Source: an uncultured Oceanobacillus sp. (lineage in GTDB: Bacteria > Bacillota > Bacilli > Bacillales > Amphibacillaceae). Taken from it: a stretch of 11,818 nt of DNA. This document shows positions 1 through 7,131 of the stretch, piece by piece (the first letter of the stretch is position 1; every line of letters begins with the position of its first letter). The DNA is taken from contig CALKWU010000005.1 of NCBI GenBank assembly GCA_938004015.1, forward strand, positions 1-11,818, given 5' to 3'. Position numbers and translations under genes: made by a program. A model generated the notes under the pieces. It made no database searches. It was not told the origin of the DNA and was given only the letters and a program-made list of their open reading frames with translations.

Positions 1-30
1 TTCAAACTCTTTTGTTTTTATAACATTATA

Positions 31-54
31 ACTTTTTTAAGAGATTAAAAAAGT
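31..54. repeat. AT-rich perfect inverted repeat upstream of the operon
   Basis: Two 10-base arms, ACTTTTTTAA (31-40) and TTAAAAAAGT (45-54), are exact reverse complements around the loop GAGA. The stem has almost no GC, so it would be a poor intrinsic terminator, although it could be the tail of an upstream transcription unit or a protein-binding palindrome. The surrounding bases 1-190 are strongly A/T-rich and show no convincing coding sequence. Confidence 0.35.
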
Positions 55-112
55 ATTACAACGCTCTATATTTTTGAGAAATTTAATCAAAAAGTACCAT
101 TCAAACAAAAAC

Positions 113-124
113 AAACCAAATAAA
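113..124 (+). promoter_or_regulatory. candidate DeoR-type operator half-site upstream of the importer operon
   Basis: AAACCAAATAAA at 113-124 closely matches AAACCAAAATAAA at 8020-8032 and the related AAAACCAAAACAAA at 8061-8074, which lie in the promoter region of the aldolase/shell operon. Sharing a rare CC-in-A-run motif between the control regions of both operons suggests a common regulator, and the DeoR-family protein encoded between them is the obvious candidate. The assignment is inference: the region is A-rich and chance similarity is possible. Confidence 0.3.
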
Positions 125-192
125 ACAAGGAAGATGACTTTGATTTCGCTTCAAAAAAACAATAAAAGTTCACTATAAATACACAAAAAACC

Positions 193-221
193 TTGTGAAA
201 CCGGATTCAGTGTGGTAAAAT
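193..221 (+). promoter_or_regulatory. sigma-A promoter of the importer/kinase/isomerase operon
   Basis: TTGTGA (193-198) serves as -35 and TAAAAT (216-221) as -10, separated by exactly 17 bases. A TG dinucleotide at 213-214 gives an extended -10 (TGgTAAAAT). Transcription would start near 228, giving a leader of about 45 bases before the GTG start of the binding-protein gene. The -10 context (GTGGTAAAAT) resembles that of the promoter at 8056-8084 (GTGGGAAAAT). Confidence 0.65.
196..209. promoter_or_regulatory. candidate cre site (CcpA catabolite repression)
   Basis: TGAAACCGGATTCA is nearly palindromic and fits the classical cre consensus TGWAANCGNTNWCA at every constrained position except one (A for T at position 10). 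It lies between the -35 and -10 boxes of the operon promoter, an arrangement in which CcpA binding would block RNA polymerase. This would place uptake and early catabolism under carbon catabolite repression in a Bacillota host. Confidence 0.55.
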
Positions 222-272
222 ATTGGTGAACATACAAACGAAACAAAAAACATTAAAAAGGGAGTGTCTTAG

Positions 273-1394
273 GTGAAAAAAATTTTCAAGAAGAGTTTGT
301 TGCTGTTTCTAGCACTCATTTTGCTTCTTGCGGGTTGTGGAACAGACTCAAGCTCAGATACCGATTCGTCCAATGGAAGTGAAGGTGTTTCCATTGACGG
401 CGTACCGGAACGATTTGCTGAAGGAGATCCAGTGAACATCAAGGTGATCCGTAAAATCGGAGGAGACGACCATACTGCGCAATTCTTAGCAGGAGCTAAA
501 GAAGAAGGGGAATCACTCGGCTTCAACGTTGATACGTATACAGCTAATGGCGATACAGCTAGTTTCCACGACACAATTCAACAAGCTATTCAAGATCCAA
601 ATTTGGACGGGGTAATCATCTCTCATGGTGACGACGATGCGACTTACAATGCAGTACAGGAGCTTGTCGATGCCGGCAAAAAAGTAGTGACTTTTGACTC
701 GATTGAAGAGTTGACAGAAATCGAGGGCGTCACCGTCACTTCTCAAGATGATGCTGCCCTTGCTGAATTAGCATTAAACAAATTGAAAGAGGAAGTTGGA
801 GAGGAAGCGAACATCGTATACCTATGGGTTGATGGGTTCCCTCCAATGGTAAGACGAAATGCGGTTTACGAGAAATTCTTGGAAGAAAATCCTGGAATAA
901 ACGAGATTGACCGCTTTGGCGTTGCTACAGCGGATACATCTGTAGAAACTCAAAACGCAGTGGCTGCCATGTTGGATAAATATCCAGAAGGGGAAATTGA
1001 TGCGATCTTCGCAACATGGGATGCATTTGCGATCGGTGCTACACGAGCAATAAAAGAAGCCGGTAGAGACGACGTCAAACTATACGGAATTGACGTATCC
1101 AATGCGGATTTACAACTGATGATGGAAGAAAACAGTCCTTGGAAGTACACTGCGGCAGTTGATCCTAAGCTGATCGGAGCTGTGAATATGAGGATCATGG
1201 CAAAGAAATTGGCGGGAGAAGATACTCCTGAAACATATGACTTAGAAGCGTCCTTAATTTCCCAAGAAGAGCTTCAAGCTTCAGGTGAAGCCGTCAATAT
1301 GGAAAACCTGCAAAATATTGTTGAAGGTTGGGGAGTATCTGATGCTTTCTTGGAGCCGTGGATGGAAACTTTGAAAGAACATTACAGTAATTAA
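273..1394 (+). CDS. sugar ABC transporter substrate-binding lipoprotein
   Basis: This 373-residue protein is a periplasmic-binding-protein-like solute receptor of the ribose/galactose type (Peripla_BP_4 family), anchored outside the membrane. The N-terminus is a lipoprotein signal: K2-K3-x-x-K6-K7, a hydrophobic stretch at about 9-20 and a lipobox ending LAGC with the acylated Cys22, followed by a Ser/Asp-rich linker. The mature part shows the family's repeated alpha/beta pattern, with phrases such as DGVIISHGDD and VVTFDS. The GTG start is chosen because an AAAGGG-type ribosome site precedes it and because the signal peptide begins there. It is first in an operon with matching ATPase and permease genes. 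A strong hairpin directly downstream could raise its transcript level relative to the rest. The substrate is not readable from sequence; the neighbouring enzymes suggest a 5-deoxy- or 5-methylthio-pentose or a related nucleoside. Confidence 0.93.
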   Translation: MKKIFKKSLLLFLALILLLAGCGTDSSSDTDSSNGSEGVSIDGVPERFAEGDPVNIKVIRKIGGDDHTAQFLAGAKEEGESLGFNVDTYTANGDTASFHDTIQQAIQDPNLDGVIISHGDDDATYNAVQELVDAGKKVVTFDSIEELTEIEGVTVTSQDDAALAELALNKLKEEVGEEANIVYLWVDGFPPMVRRNAVYEKFLEENPGINEIDRFGVATADTSVETQNAVAAMLDKYPEGEIDAIFATWDAFAIGATRAIKEAGRDDVKLYGIDVSNADLQLMMEENSPWKYTAAVDPKLIGAVNMRIMAKKLAGEDTPETYDLEASLISQEELQASGEAVNMENLQNIVEGWGVSDAFLEPWMETLKEHYSN

Positions 1395-1415
1395 TTGAAG
1401 CCTGCGGGCCAGATC

Positions 1416-1453
1416 CATTCTATCCTCTCTAGCCGGCTGGAGAGGATAGAATG
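1416..1453 (+). promoter_or_regulatory. strong intercistronic hairpin after the binding-protein gene
   Basis: Bases 1416-1429 (CATTCTATCCTCTC) pair perfectly with 1440-1453 (GAGAGGATAGAATG), a 14-bp stem with a short GC-rich loop. No T-run follows, so it is not a canonical intrinsic terminator. Hairpins in this position of ABC operons commonly act as RNA-stabilising or partially attenuating elements that keep binding-protein mRNA in excess over the ATPase and permease; that role here is inferred. Confidence 0.6.
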
Positions 1454-1488
1454 AAGTTCCCACAGGATTGGAAAGGGGGACAAATCGT

Positions 1489-3003
1489 TTGGGACAGACA
1501 AAATTAGAAATGAAGAACATATCCATTGAATTTCCGGGTGTCAAAGCCTTGGATAATGTGGATTTCGTCACTGAAACTGGTACAACCCATGCTCTCATTG
1601 GAGCGAATGGTGCGGGAAAGTCCACGTTGATGAAGGTGCTTTCAGGTGCTTATGACCACTATACTGGAGAGATATACTTCAATGGAGAAAAAGTGGAAAT
1701 CCGAAATCCAAAGGATGCCCAAGAACATGGGATTCAAATCGTATACCAAGAAGTCGATACGGCTTTGATTCCTTACTTATCTGTCGGAGAGAACATTTTA
1801 CTTAATAAAACGGTAAATGACATGGGAAAAAAACAAGTCGTCAACTGGAAAGAGATTCATAATGAGGCGACTGAAATCCTAAAAAGCATGAACTTGGATA
1901 TCTCGTCCAAAAAATTAGTCAGTGAGTTGACCCTCGCAGAGAAACAAATGGTTTTAATTGCGCGGTCAATTTCCAAAAAATGTAAATTTTTAATCTTGGA
2001 CGAACCGACTGCTCCGCTAAGTAACTCGGAGACTGAGGAATTGTTCAGGATTGTAGAAGATTTAAAGAAAAAAGGCGTCGGAATTATTTTCATATCACAC
2101 CGTATGCCGGAACTTTTCCGTATTTGTGATGATATCACCGTTATGAGAAACGGAAAGTTCATCATAAAAGAAAAAATTAAAAACATCACTCAAAATGAAG
2201 TGGTCGAGCACATGCTAGGTAGAAAACTCGACAATCAATTCCCGAAAGTGCAAGTGGATATTGGCGAAAAACTATTTGAAGTGAAAGATCTCCGTGATGA
2301 TGACAAATTGAATGGCATCAATATTGAAGTAAGAGAAGGCGAAATTGTCGGTGTTGCAGGATTGGTCGGTGCAGGTAAAACGGAAATTACAAAAGCGATA
2401 TTCGGAGCGGAACCGATTACTTCAGGGAAAATTTTCTTACGTGGTAAGGAAATTAAATTGAAGTCGCCATACGATGCTGTTAAACAAGGTATTGCATTGG
2501 TTCCTGAAGAAAGAAGGAAAGAAGGCATTTTAGTACTTGAATCTGTCGCCAGAAACTTGACTGCTGCAAATTTAGGGAATTTTACGAGAAAAGGGAGCTT
2601 TTTGAACTTCAAGAAAGAGAAAAAAGCTGCAAGAGAAATGATCGATCGATTAGGAATCAAAACTCCATCTGAAGAGACACTCGTACAGAACCTGTCGGGT
2701 GGGAACCAACAGAAAGTGGCTATCGGTAAATGGCTGCTTAGTCATTCAGATGTCTTCATTTTCGATGAACCTACCAAAGGTGTCGACGTTGGAGCTAAAA
2801 AAGACATTTATGAATTGATCTCCAATCTGGCGAAAAACAAGAAAGGAATCCTTTATTTGACGAGTGAACTGCCTGAAATATTAGGAATCACGGATCGGGT
2901 TTATGTCGTCTACGATGGAAAAGTCGTCAAAGAACTAGAAACAGAGAAAACAACAGAACAAGAATTGCTATTTTATTCGACAGGAGGCAAGGCGGATGAC
3001 TGA
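1489..3003 (+). CDS. sugar ABC transporter ATP-binding protein (double NBD, RbsA/MglA type)
   Basis: This 504-residue protein carries two fused nucleotide-binding domains and energises import through the neighbouring permease. Domain 1 has Walker A GANGAGKST (38-46), a degenerate signature ELTLAEKQ (146-153), Walker B ending LDEPT (about 170-174) and the switch FISH (201-204). Domain 2 has the degenerate Walker A GLVGAGKT (291-298) usual for this family, signature LSGGNQQ (402-408) and DEPT (426-429). The TTG start at 1489 is preferred because AAAGGGGG at 1472-1479 sits 9 bases upstream. An in-frame TTG at 1468 would add seven residues but lies upstream of that ribosome site. It follows the lipoprotein gene after a hairpin and overlaps the permease start by 8 bases, which suggests translational coupling. 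Family identity is secure; substrate is not. Confidence 0.93.
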   Translation: MGQTKLEMKNISIEFPGVKALDNVDFVTETGTTHALIGANGAGKSTLMKVLSGAYDHYTGEIYFNGEKVEIRNPKDAQEHGIQIVYQEVDTALIPYLSVGENILLNKTVNDMGKKQVVNWKEIHNEATEILKSMNLDISSKKLVSELTLAEKQMVLIARSISKKCKFLILDEPTAPLSNSETEELFRIVEDLKKKGVGIIFISHRMPELFRICDDITVMRNGKFIIKEKIKNITQNEVVEHMLGRKLDNQFPKVQVDIGEKLFEVKDLRDDDKLNGINIEVREGEIVGVAGLVGAGKTEITKAIFGAEPITSGKIFLRGKEIKLKSPYDAVKQGIALVPEERRKEGILVLESVARNLTAANLGNFTRKGSFLNFKKEKKAAREMIDRLGIKTPSEETLVQNLSGGNQQKVAIGKWLLSHSDVFIFDEPTKGVDVGAKKDIYELISNLAKNKKGILYLTSELPEILGITDRVYVVYDGKVVKELETEKTTEQELLFYSTGGKADD

Positions 3004-3988
3004 GAATAGTAGTCCTGCTCAGAAAAAAACATTCAGTTTTTTTGACTTCTTATATAAGTACGGGACATTATTGACAATCGCATTGTTGATCATCATATTC
3101 ACTGCGTTGAACCCGGCTTTTCTTGATACATCCAATATCATTAATATCTTACGTTCCATTTCCATTGTAACAATTATAGCTATCGGAATCACTATATCGT
3201 TGTCTGTCGATGGTCTTGATTTGTCAGTTGGTTCGACAGCATCATTAGCGAACGTGATCGTCATTTCGATGTTTGTTTGGTACGGCCAAAATACTTTCGT
3301 CGCTTTGGTTGCAGCTCTTGCTGCTTCATTGATTGTAGGATTGTTCAACTCTTTTATGATTGTGAAAGTGAAAATACCTGATATGATCTTAACCTTGGCA
3401 ACGATGTTCATTGTACAAGGAGTTGCCCTCACTTATTCGAAAGGTGCAACTGTATCACAAAACATGGTGATGCCGGATGGATCGTATGCAACTGGTCAAA
3501 TTAGCGAACTCTTCTCCAAAATCGGTCAAGTACCATGGATTATCATCATTATGCTTGTCATTGTTGTCATTGTCCATCTATTCCTGAACTACACGAAACA
3601 TGGACGTTATATGTATGTCATCGGCGGAAATGAAGAAGCTGCAAGGCTTTCCGGTATACCAGTCAATAAATACAAAGTATTGGCTTATCTTTTGTCAGCG
3701 TTTTTCGCAGCCATCGGCGGAATTGTCTTAGCTTCCCGGGTAATGACGGCGGAAGTGAATGCGGGTGGACCGTATTTGATGGATGCGGTTGCAGCGGCTT
3801 TCATCGGCCTGTCTGTATTGGGGTCTGGTAAACCGAACGCATTCGGAACGTTTATTGGTGCCGTGTTGATAGGGATTCTTTCCAACGGTTTAGTCATGTT
3901 ATCGGTTCCATATTATTCGATGGATATTGTAAAAGGAGCAGTCTTGGCCCTTGCATTGGCATTGACATATTACAAACGAAAATCTTAA
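2996..3988 (+). CDS. sugar ABC transporter permease (RbsC family)
   Basis: This 330-residue, very hydrophobic inner-membrane protein belongs to the BPD_transp_2 branch of sugar permeases. The family hallmark GLDLSVGS follows the second hydrophobic stretch, and the cytoplasmic loop GGNEEAARLSGIPV that contacts the ATPase lies in the C-terminal half. Around eight or more hydrophobic segments are visible. The ATG overlaps the end of the ATPase gene and is preceded by a strong AGGAGG site. Only one permease gene is present, so the channel is presumably a homodimer, as in the ribose system. The kinase gene follows after 13 bases, linking import directly to phosphorylation. Confidence 0.93.
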   Translation: MTENSSPAQKKTFSFFDFLYKYGTLLTIALLIIIFTALNPAFLDTSNIINILRSISIVTIIAIGITISLSVDGLDLSVGSTASLANVIVISMFVWYGQNTFVALVAALAASLIVGLFNSFMIVKVKIPDMILTLATMFIVQGVALTYSKGATVSQNMVMPDGSYATGQISELFSKIGQVPWIIIIMLVIVVIVHLFLNYTKHGRYMYVIGGNEEAARLSGIPVNKYKVLAYLLSAFFAAIGGIVLASRVMTAEVNAGGPYLMDAVAAAFIGLSVLGSGKPNAFGTFIGAVLIGILSNGLVMLSVPYYSMDIVKGAVLALALALTYYKRKS

Positions 3989-4001
3989 TGGAGGGATAGA
4001 A

Positions 4002-5216
4002 ATGAAAGACTTTACAAAAGGTTATTTCAAAATGGAAGAAGATGACGTGATTGAGTATTGTAAGCAACAATTAGACGTTTTTGAAGAAGATGCCGAACTG
4101 ACTTGTAAAGAGATTGGCGATGGGAATTTGAACTATGTTTTCCGTGTGGTCGACGAAAAACATGGTAAGTCGATCATCCTCAAGCAGGCTGGTCCGGTTG
4201 CAAGAATTTCATCTGATATTAAAGTTTCTCCAGACCGGAACCGAATTGAAAGTGAAGCACTTGCCACGCATGGAAAATTCGCGGAAGGCTTTGTTCCAAA
4301 GATGTACAAGTATGACCCGATTATGAATTGCTTCGCGATGGAAGATTTGTCTGATCACGAAATTATGAGATCCGCCTTGATGGAATATAAAAAGTTCCCG
4401 AAATTCGCAGATCATATCTCCACCTATATGGCAAATACATTACTGCTTACATCCGATGTGGTAATGGAGCACAAAGAGAAAAAAGAATTGGTGAAAAGAT
4501 TCATCAATCCGGAACTTTGCGAAATCACAGAAGACCTGGTTTATACGGAACCATTCTATGATTGCGACCGGAATAAGGTCTTTCCAGGGACTAGGGAGTT
4601 TATCGAAGAAAATATTTGGAACGATAACAAGTTGAAACTTGAAACTGCCAAATTGAAGTTTGAGTTCATGACAAATGCACAGTCTTTGATTCATGGTGAT
4701 CTTCACACGGGTTCAATTTTCATCAAAGAAGATTCGACAAAAGTAATCGACCCAGAGTTTGCTTTCTATGGACCAGCTGGCTACGACGTCGGGAACGTCA
4801 TTGCAAACCTGATTTTCTCTCAAGCCCATGCCAAATACACATTGGATGACGAAGAAAAACGCGAAGATTTCATGACATATATTGAGGATACAATCCGTGA
4901 TACGGTCGATTTGTTCAAAGATAAGTTTTGGAAGCTTTGGGATGAAAAAGTGACGGAACGTGTCGCAAAATACGAAGGAATGAAGGAATATTATCTCGAT
5001 GGTATTTTACGTGATTCTTCGGCAGTTGCCGGCTTGGAATTGACGAGAAGAATCATCGGTATGGCACAGGTTCAGGATATAACATCCATCGAGGATCCAG
5101 AGAAACGTGCAGCAGCAGAAAAAGCATGCCTATCAATCGCTAAAAAATTTATTCTGGACAGAGACGAGCATAAAACAGGAGAAGATTTCGTGAAAGTTAT
5201 AAAGGAATTTTTGTAA
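4002..5216 (+). CDS. mtnK: 5-methylthioribose kinase family protein (possible 5-deoxyribose kinase)
   Basis: At 404 residues this is the usual length of MtnK-type kinases, which phosphorylate C1 of 5-methylthioribose using ATP. Diagnostic elements are the catalytic-loop motif HGDLHTGS (231-238), the metal/catalytic segment DPEFAFYGP (250-258) and an arginine pair (349-350) in the position expected for this family. A strong GGAGGG ribosome site precedes the ATG. The gene is between the sugar importer and an MtnA-type isomerase, as expected for sequential steps. The later methionine-salvage genes (dehydratase, enolase/phosphatase, dioxygenase) are absent here, and a class II aldolase occurs nearby instead. 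It may therefore act like the MtnK-related DrdK of the 5-deoxyribose pathway. Sequence alone does not separate the two substrates. No BMC-targeting extension is evident, so it is probably cytosolic. Confidence 0.88.
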   Translation: MKDFTKGYFKMEEDDVIEYCKQQLDVFEEDAELTCKEIGDGNLNYVFRVVDEKHGKSIILKQAGPVARISSDIKVSPDRNRIESEALATHGKFAEGFVPKMYKYDPIMNCFAMEDLSDHEIMRSALMEYKKFPKFADHISTYMANTLLLTSDVVMEHKEKKELVKRFINPELCEITEDLVYTEPFYDCDRNKVFPGTREFIEENIWNDNKLKLETAKLKFEFMTNAQSLIHGDLHTGSIFIKEDSTKVIDPEFAFYGPAGYDVGNVIANLIFSQAHAKYTLDDEEKREDFMTYIEDTIRDTVDLFKDKFWKLWDEKVTERVAKYEGMKEYYLDGILRDSSAVAGLELTRRIIGMAQVQDITSIEDPEKRAAAEKACLSIAKKFILDRDEHKTGEDFVKVIKEFL

Positions 5217-5241
5217 GAGGACATCAAGGAGGGAATAGCTA

Positions 5242-6306
5242 ATGGCCAAGCCTGTAGACATGATCCAATCAGTTCGACTGGATGATGATAATAATGCATT
5301 GGTTTTACTGGATCAAACGAAATTGCCGAATGAAAAGGTTTTTCTCGAATTGACTGAAATGGAAGATATATGGGATGCGATTTATCAATTGAAAGTACGT
5401 GGTGCACCTGCGATTGGCATTGCAGCGGCATATGCAGTTTATTTAGGTGTGAAACAATCAAAAGCGGATACGTATGAAGATTTCCTGGCAGAGTTTATGG
5501 AAGTAAAAAATTATTTGGCTTCGTCCAGGCCGACTGCGGTCAATTTATTCTGGGCATTGGATCGTATGGAAGACAGGTTGAAACAAGAGAAGGAAGAACC
5601 AATTGATAAGATTAAGCAAGCATTGAAGGAAGAAGCGGAACTCATCCGCAAAGAAGATGAAGAGGTTTGTAAATCTATTGGGGAACATGCCCTTTCCTTG
5701 TTGGAACCAAATTGGGGATTATTGACACACTGTAATGCCGGAACAATCGCCACAGCAAAGTATGGTACGGCATTGGCTCCAATCTATCTTGGTCAGGAGC
5801 GAGGATATAATTTCAAAGTTTTCGCTGATGAGACAAGACCGCTCCTCCAAGGTGCCCGGTTGACAGCTTGGGAATTGCAGGAAGCGGGTATTGACGTCAC
5901 GTTGATTGCCGATAATATGGCATCGATCGTCATGCATGAAGGAAAAGTCCAAGCCGTCCTTGTCGGTTGCGACCGTGTTGCTGCAAATGGGGATACAGCA
6001 AATAAAATTGGAACTTCGGGAGTCGCCATTCTAGCAAAACATTATAATATCCCTTTCTACGTTTGTGCGCCAATGTCCACCATTGATTTGGAATGTGAAA
6101 CCGGCGACGATATTGAAATAGAATTGAGACCATCAGAAGAAATCACAACAACTTGGTATAAGAAGCCGATGGCGCCAAAAGATGTCAAAACGTATAACCC
6201 GGCATTCGATGTGACTGATCACAACTTGATTACTGCAATCATCACGGAGAAAGGGATTGTCTATCCATCTTATAAAGAAAATTTGGCGAAACTGTTCGAG
6301 GATTAA
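5242..6306 (+). CDS. mtnA: S-methyl-5-thioribose-1-phosphate isomerase family protein (possible 5-deoxyribose-1-phosphate isomerase)
   Basis: This 354-residue protein is a member of the MtnA/eIF2B-like family that converts an aldose-1-phosphate to the ketose-1-phosphate. Motifs in order are RGAPAIG (53-59), THCNAGT with the catalytic Cys164, DETRPLLQGARLTAWEL (196-212) and VGCDRVAANGD with the catalytic Asp244. The spacing matches the Cys160/Asp240 pair of Bacillus subtilis MtnA. A near-perfect AAGGAGGG site lies upstream of the ATG. It follows the kinase by 25 bases. The product would be a 5-substituted ribulose-1-phosphate, the substrate type cleaved by the class II aldolase encoded in the divergent-side operon. 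The homologous DrdI of B. thuringiensis acts on 5-deoxyribose-1-phosphate; which substrate is used here is open. Confidence 0.9.
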   Translation: MAKPVDMIQSVRLDDDNNALVLLDQTKLPNEKVFLELTEMEDIWDAIYQLKVRGAPAIGIAAAYAVYLGVKQSKADTYEDFLAEFMEVKNYLASSRPTAVNLFWALDRMEDRLKQEKEEPIDKIKQALKEEAELIRKEDEEVCKSIGEHALSLLEPNWGLLTHCNAGTIATAKYGTALAPIYLGQERGYNFKVFADETRPLLQGARLTAWELQEAGIDVTLIADNMASIVMHEGKVQAVLVGCDRVAANGDTANKIGTSGVAILAKHYNIPFYVCAPMSTIDLECETGDDIEIELRPSEEITTTWYKKPMAPKDVKTYNPAFDVTDHNLITAIITEKGIVYPSYKENLAKLFED

Positions 6307-6319
6307 TGAAGATACGGCG

Positions 6320-6346
6320 ACACACGTTATTTTCGATAACGTGTGT
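6320..6346 (+). terminator. hairpin after the isomerase gene, weak intrinsic terminator
   Basis: ACACACGTTAT (6320-6330) pairs perfectly with ATAACGTGTGT (6336-6346) around the loop TTTCG. A short, interrupted T-tract (AGCTTTTATAG) follows. It could terminate part of the transcripts after the isomerase, lowering expression of the phosphatase gene downstream. No independent promoter is obvious before that gene, so read-through is likely. Confidence 0.55.
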
Positions 6347-6356
6347 AGCTTTTATA

Positions 6357-6388
6357 GTCCATTTCCATCGTTATGGATGGAAATGGAC
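6357..6388 (+). promoter_or_regulatory. second strong hairpin in the isomerase-phosphatase gap
   Basis: GTCCATTTCCATC (6357-6369) pairs perfectly with GATGGAAATGGAC (6376-6388) around a 6-base loop. No T-run follows, so it is not a standard terminator. It begins 10 bases after the preceding hairpin and ends about 40 bases before the phosphatase start. A role in RNA processing or stability is plausible but not shown by the sequence. Confidence 0.5.
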
Positions 6389-6430
6389 ATCATCCCTCTG
6401 AACAGATAACGAAAAGGCTGAGGAGATTTT

Positions 6431-7087
6431 ATGGAAAAGGAATTCAAATTGTATTTGGTGAGGCATGGAGAGACATATTTGAATAAATTCAAAAGGATGC
6501 AAGGCTGGTCGGACACCCCATTGACAGAAGAGGGAATCCGGATGGCGATCCAATGCGGGAGGAAATTGTCGGACATACCGTTTGCAAGTGTTTATACGAG
6601 TGATCTTAGAAGAACCGTGGAAACAGCAACCATAATCATGAAGCAGAATGTGAAAAATGACCGTTTTAAAATTAATGAACGGATTGATTTCAGAGAAGCG
6701 TTTTTTGGGAGCTTGGAAGGAGAGCGGATCGACAACGTAGCAGAAAACATCATTGAAGAACATAGCCTTGACTATTCAGGGTGGGATGAATTGTACCGCC
6801 GGGTCAATATTGAAAAGATGATCGATTGGATCAGGAAGTTGGATTGCACTGGATATGCGGAAAGCACGTCAGATATATGGCAAAGGGTCGAGACAGGTTT
6901 GGACGAAATGGTCGAGGAAAGTCGTGCGGATGAAAACATCTTGCTCGTCTGTCACGGCGCCATCATTAAACTCATCATCAACAGGTTTTCAAGGGGAAAA
7001 CAATTTACGGAAGAAATCAAAAATGCGAGTGTTTCTATTTTGAAATATAGCAAGGGCAGTTTTCGTGTTCTTTCCTATAACCAGTAA
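6431..7087 (+). CDS. histidine phosphatase superfamily protein (phosphoglycerate-mutase-like)
   Basis: This 218-residue protein is a single-domain histidine phosphatase. The N-terminal RHGET carries the phospho-accepting His12, with Arg11 in the RHG motif. Arginines of SDLRR (57-61) complete the phosphate pocket, FREAFFGSLEG (87-97) holds the likely acid at Glu89, and VCHG contributes His175. A GAGGAG site precedes the ATG. It is the last gene of the importer/kinase/isomerase operon, separated by two hairpins. Possible jobs are removing phosphate from a sugar phosphate of this pathway, for example to relieve accumulation of the 1-phosphate or of the ketose-1-phosphate, or releasing a free sugar from a nucleoside-derived 1-phosphate. 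Members of this superfamily are broadly specific, so the substrate is unassigned. Confidence 0.88.
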   Translation: MEKEFKLYLVRHGETYLNKFKRMQGWSDTPLTEEGIRMAIQCGRKLSDIPFASVYTSDLRRTVETATIIMKQNVKNDRFKINERIDFREAFFGSLEGERIDNVAENIIEEHSLDYSGWDELYRRVNIEKMIDWIRKLDCTGYAESTSDIWQRVETGLDEMVEESRADENILLVCHGAIIKLIINRFSRGKQFTEEIKNASVSILKYSKGSFRVLSYNQ

Positions 7088-7096
7088 AATAACAAA

Positions 7097-7121
7097 GACC
7101 CACAGAAAATATTAGTGGGTC
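7097..7121 (-). terminator. intrinsic terminator of the DeoR-family gene
   Basis: GACCCAC (7097-7103) and GTGGGTC (7115-7121) form a 7-bp GC-rich stem with an 11-base loop. Read on the minus strand, the stem is followed by TTTGTTATTTT, giving the U-rich tail of an intrinsic terminator just after the regulator's stop codon. On the plus strand no T-run follows, so the element is mainly for the regulator, though it lies immediately past the convergent phosphatase gene. Confidence 0.65.
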
Positions 7122-7131
7122 GGTTGGACTC

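Noticed and set aside
31..54. Intrinsic terminator at the left edge
   Set aside because: The perfect 10-bp stem is nearly all A/T and its loop is GAGA, so it would be unstable. It is kept only as an inverted repeat.
222..272. Riboswitch (for example SAM or purine type) in the leader of the importer operon
   Set aside because: The predicted leader is only about 45 bases, A-rich and without a structured aptamer or terminator.
1468..1488. Upstream TTG start at 1468 for the ATPase
   Set aside because: The ribosome site AAAGGGGG at 1472-1479 lies downstream of it and is properly spaced for TTG 1489.
2235..2660. A 141-codon minus-strand open frame within the ABC ATPase gene
   Set aside because: It is antisense to conserved NBD coding sequence, with composition reflecting the opposite strand and no supporting signals.
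4002..6306. Reading the locus as ordinary methionine salvage
   Set aside because: Only the kinase and isomerase are shared with that pathway. The later enzymes are missing, and an aldolase, acylating dehydrogenase and shell proteins point to aldol cleavage instead. Methylthioribose nevertheless remains a possible substrate.
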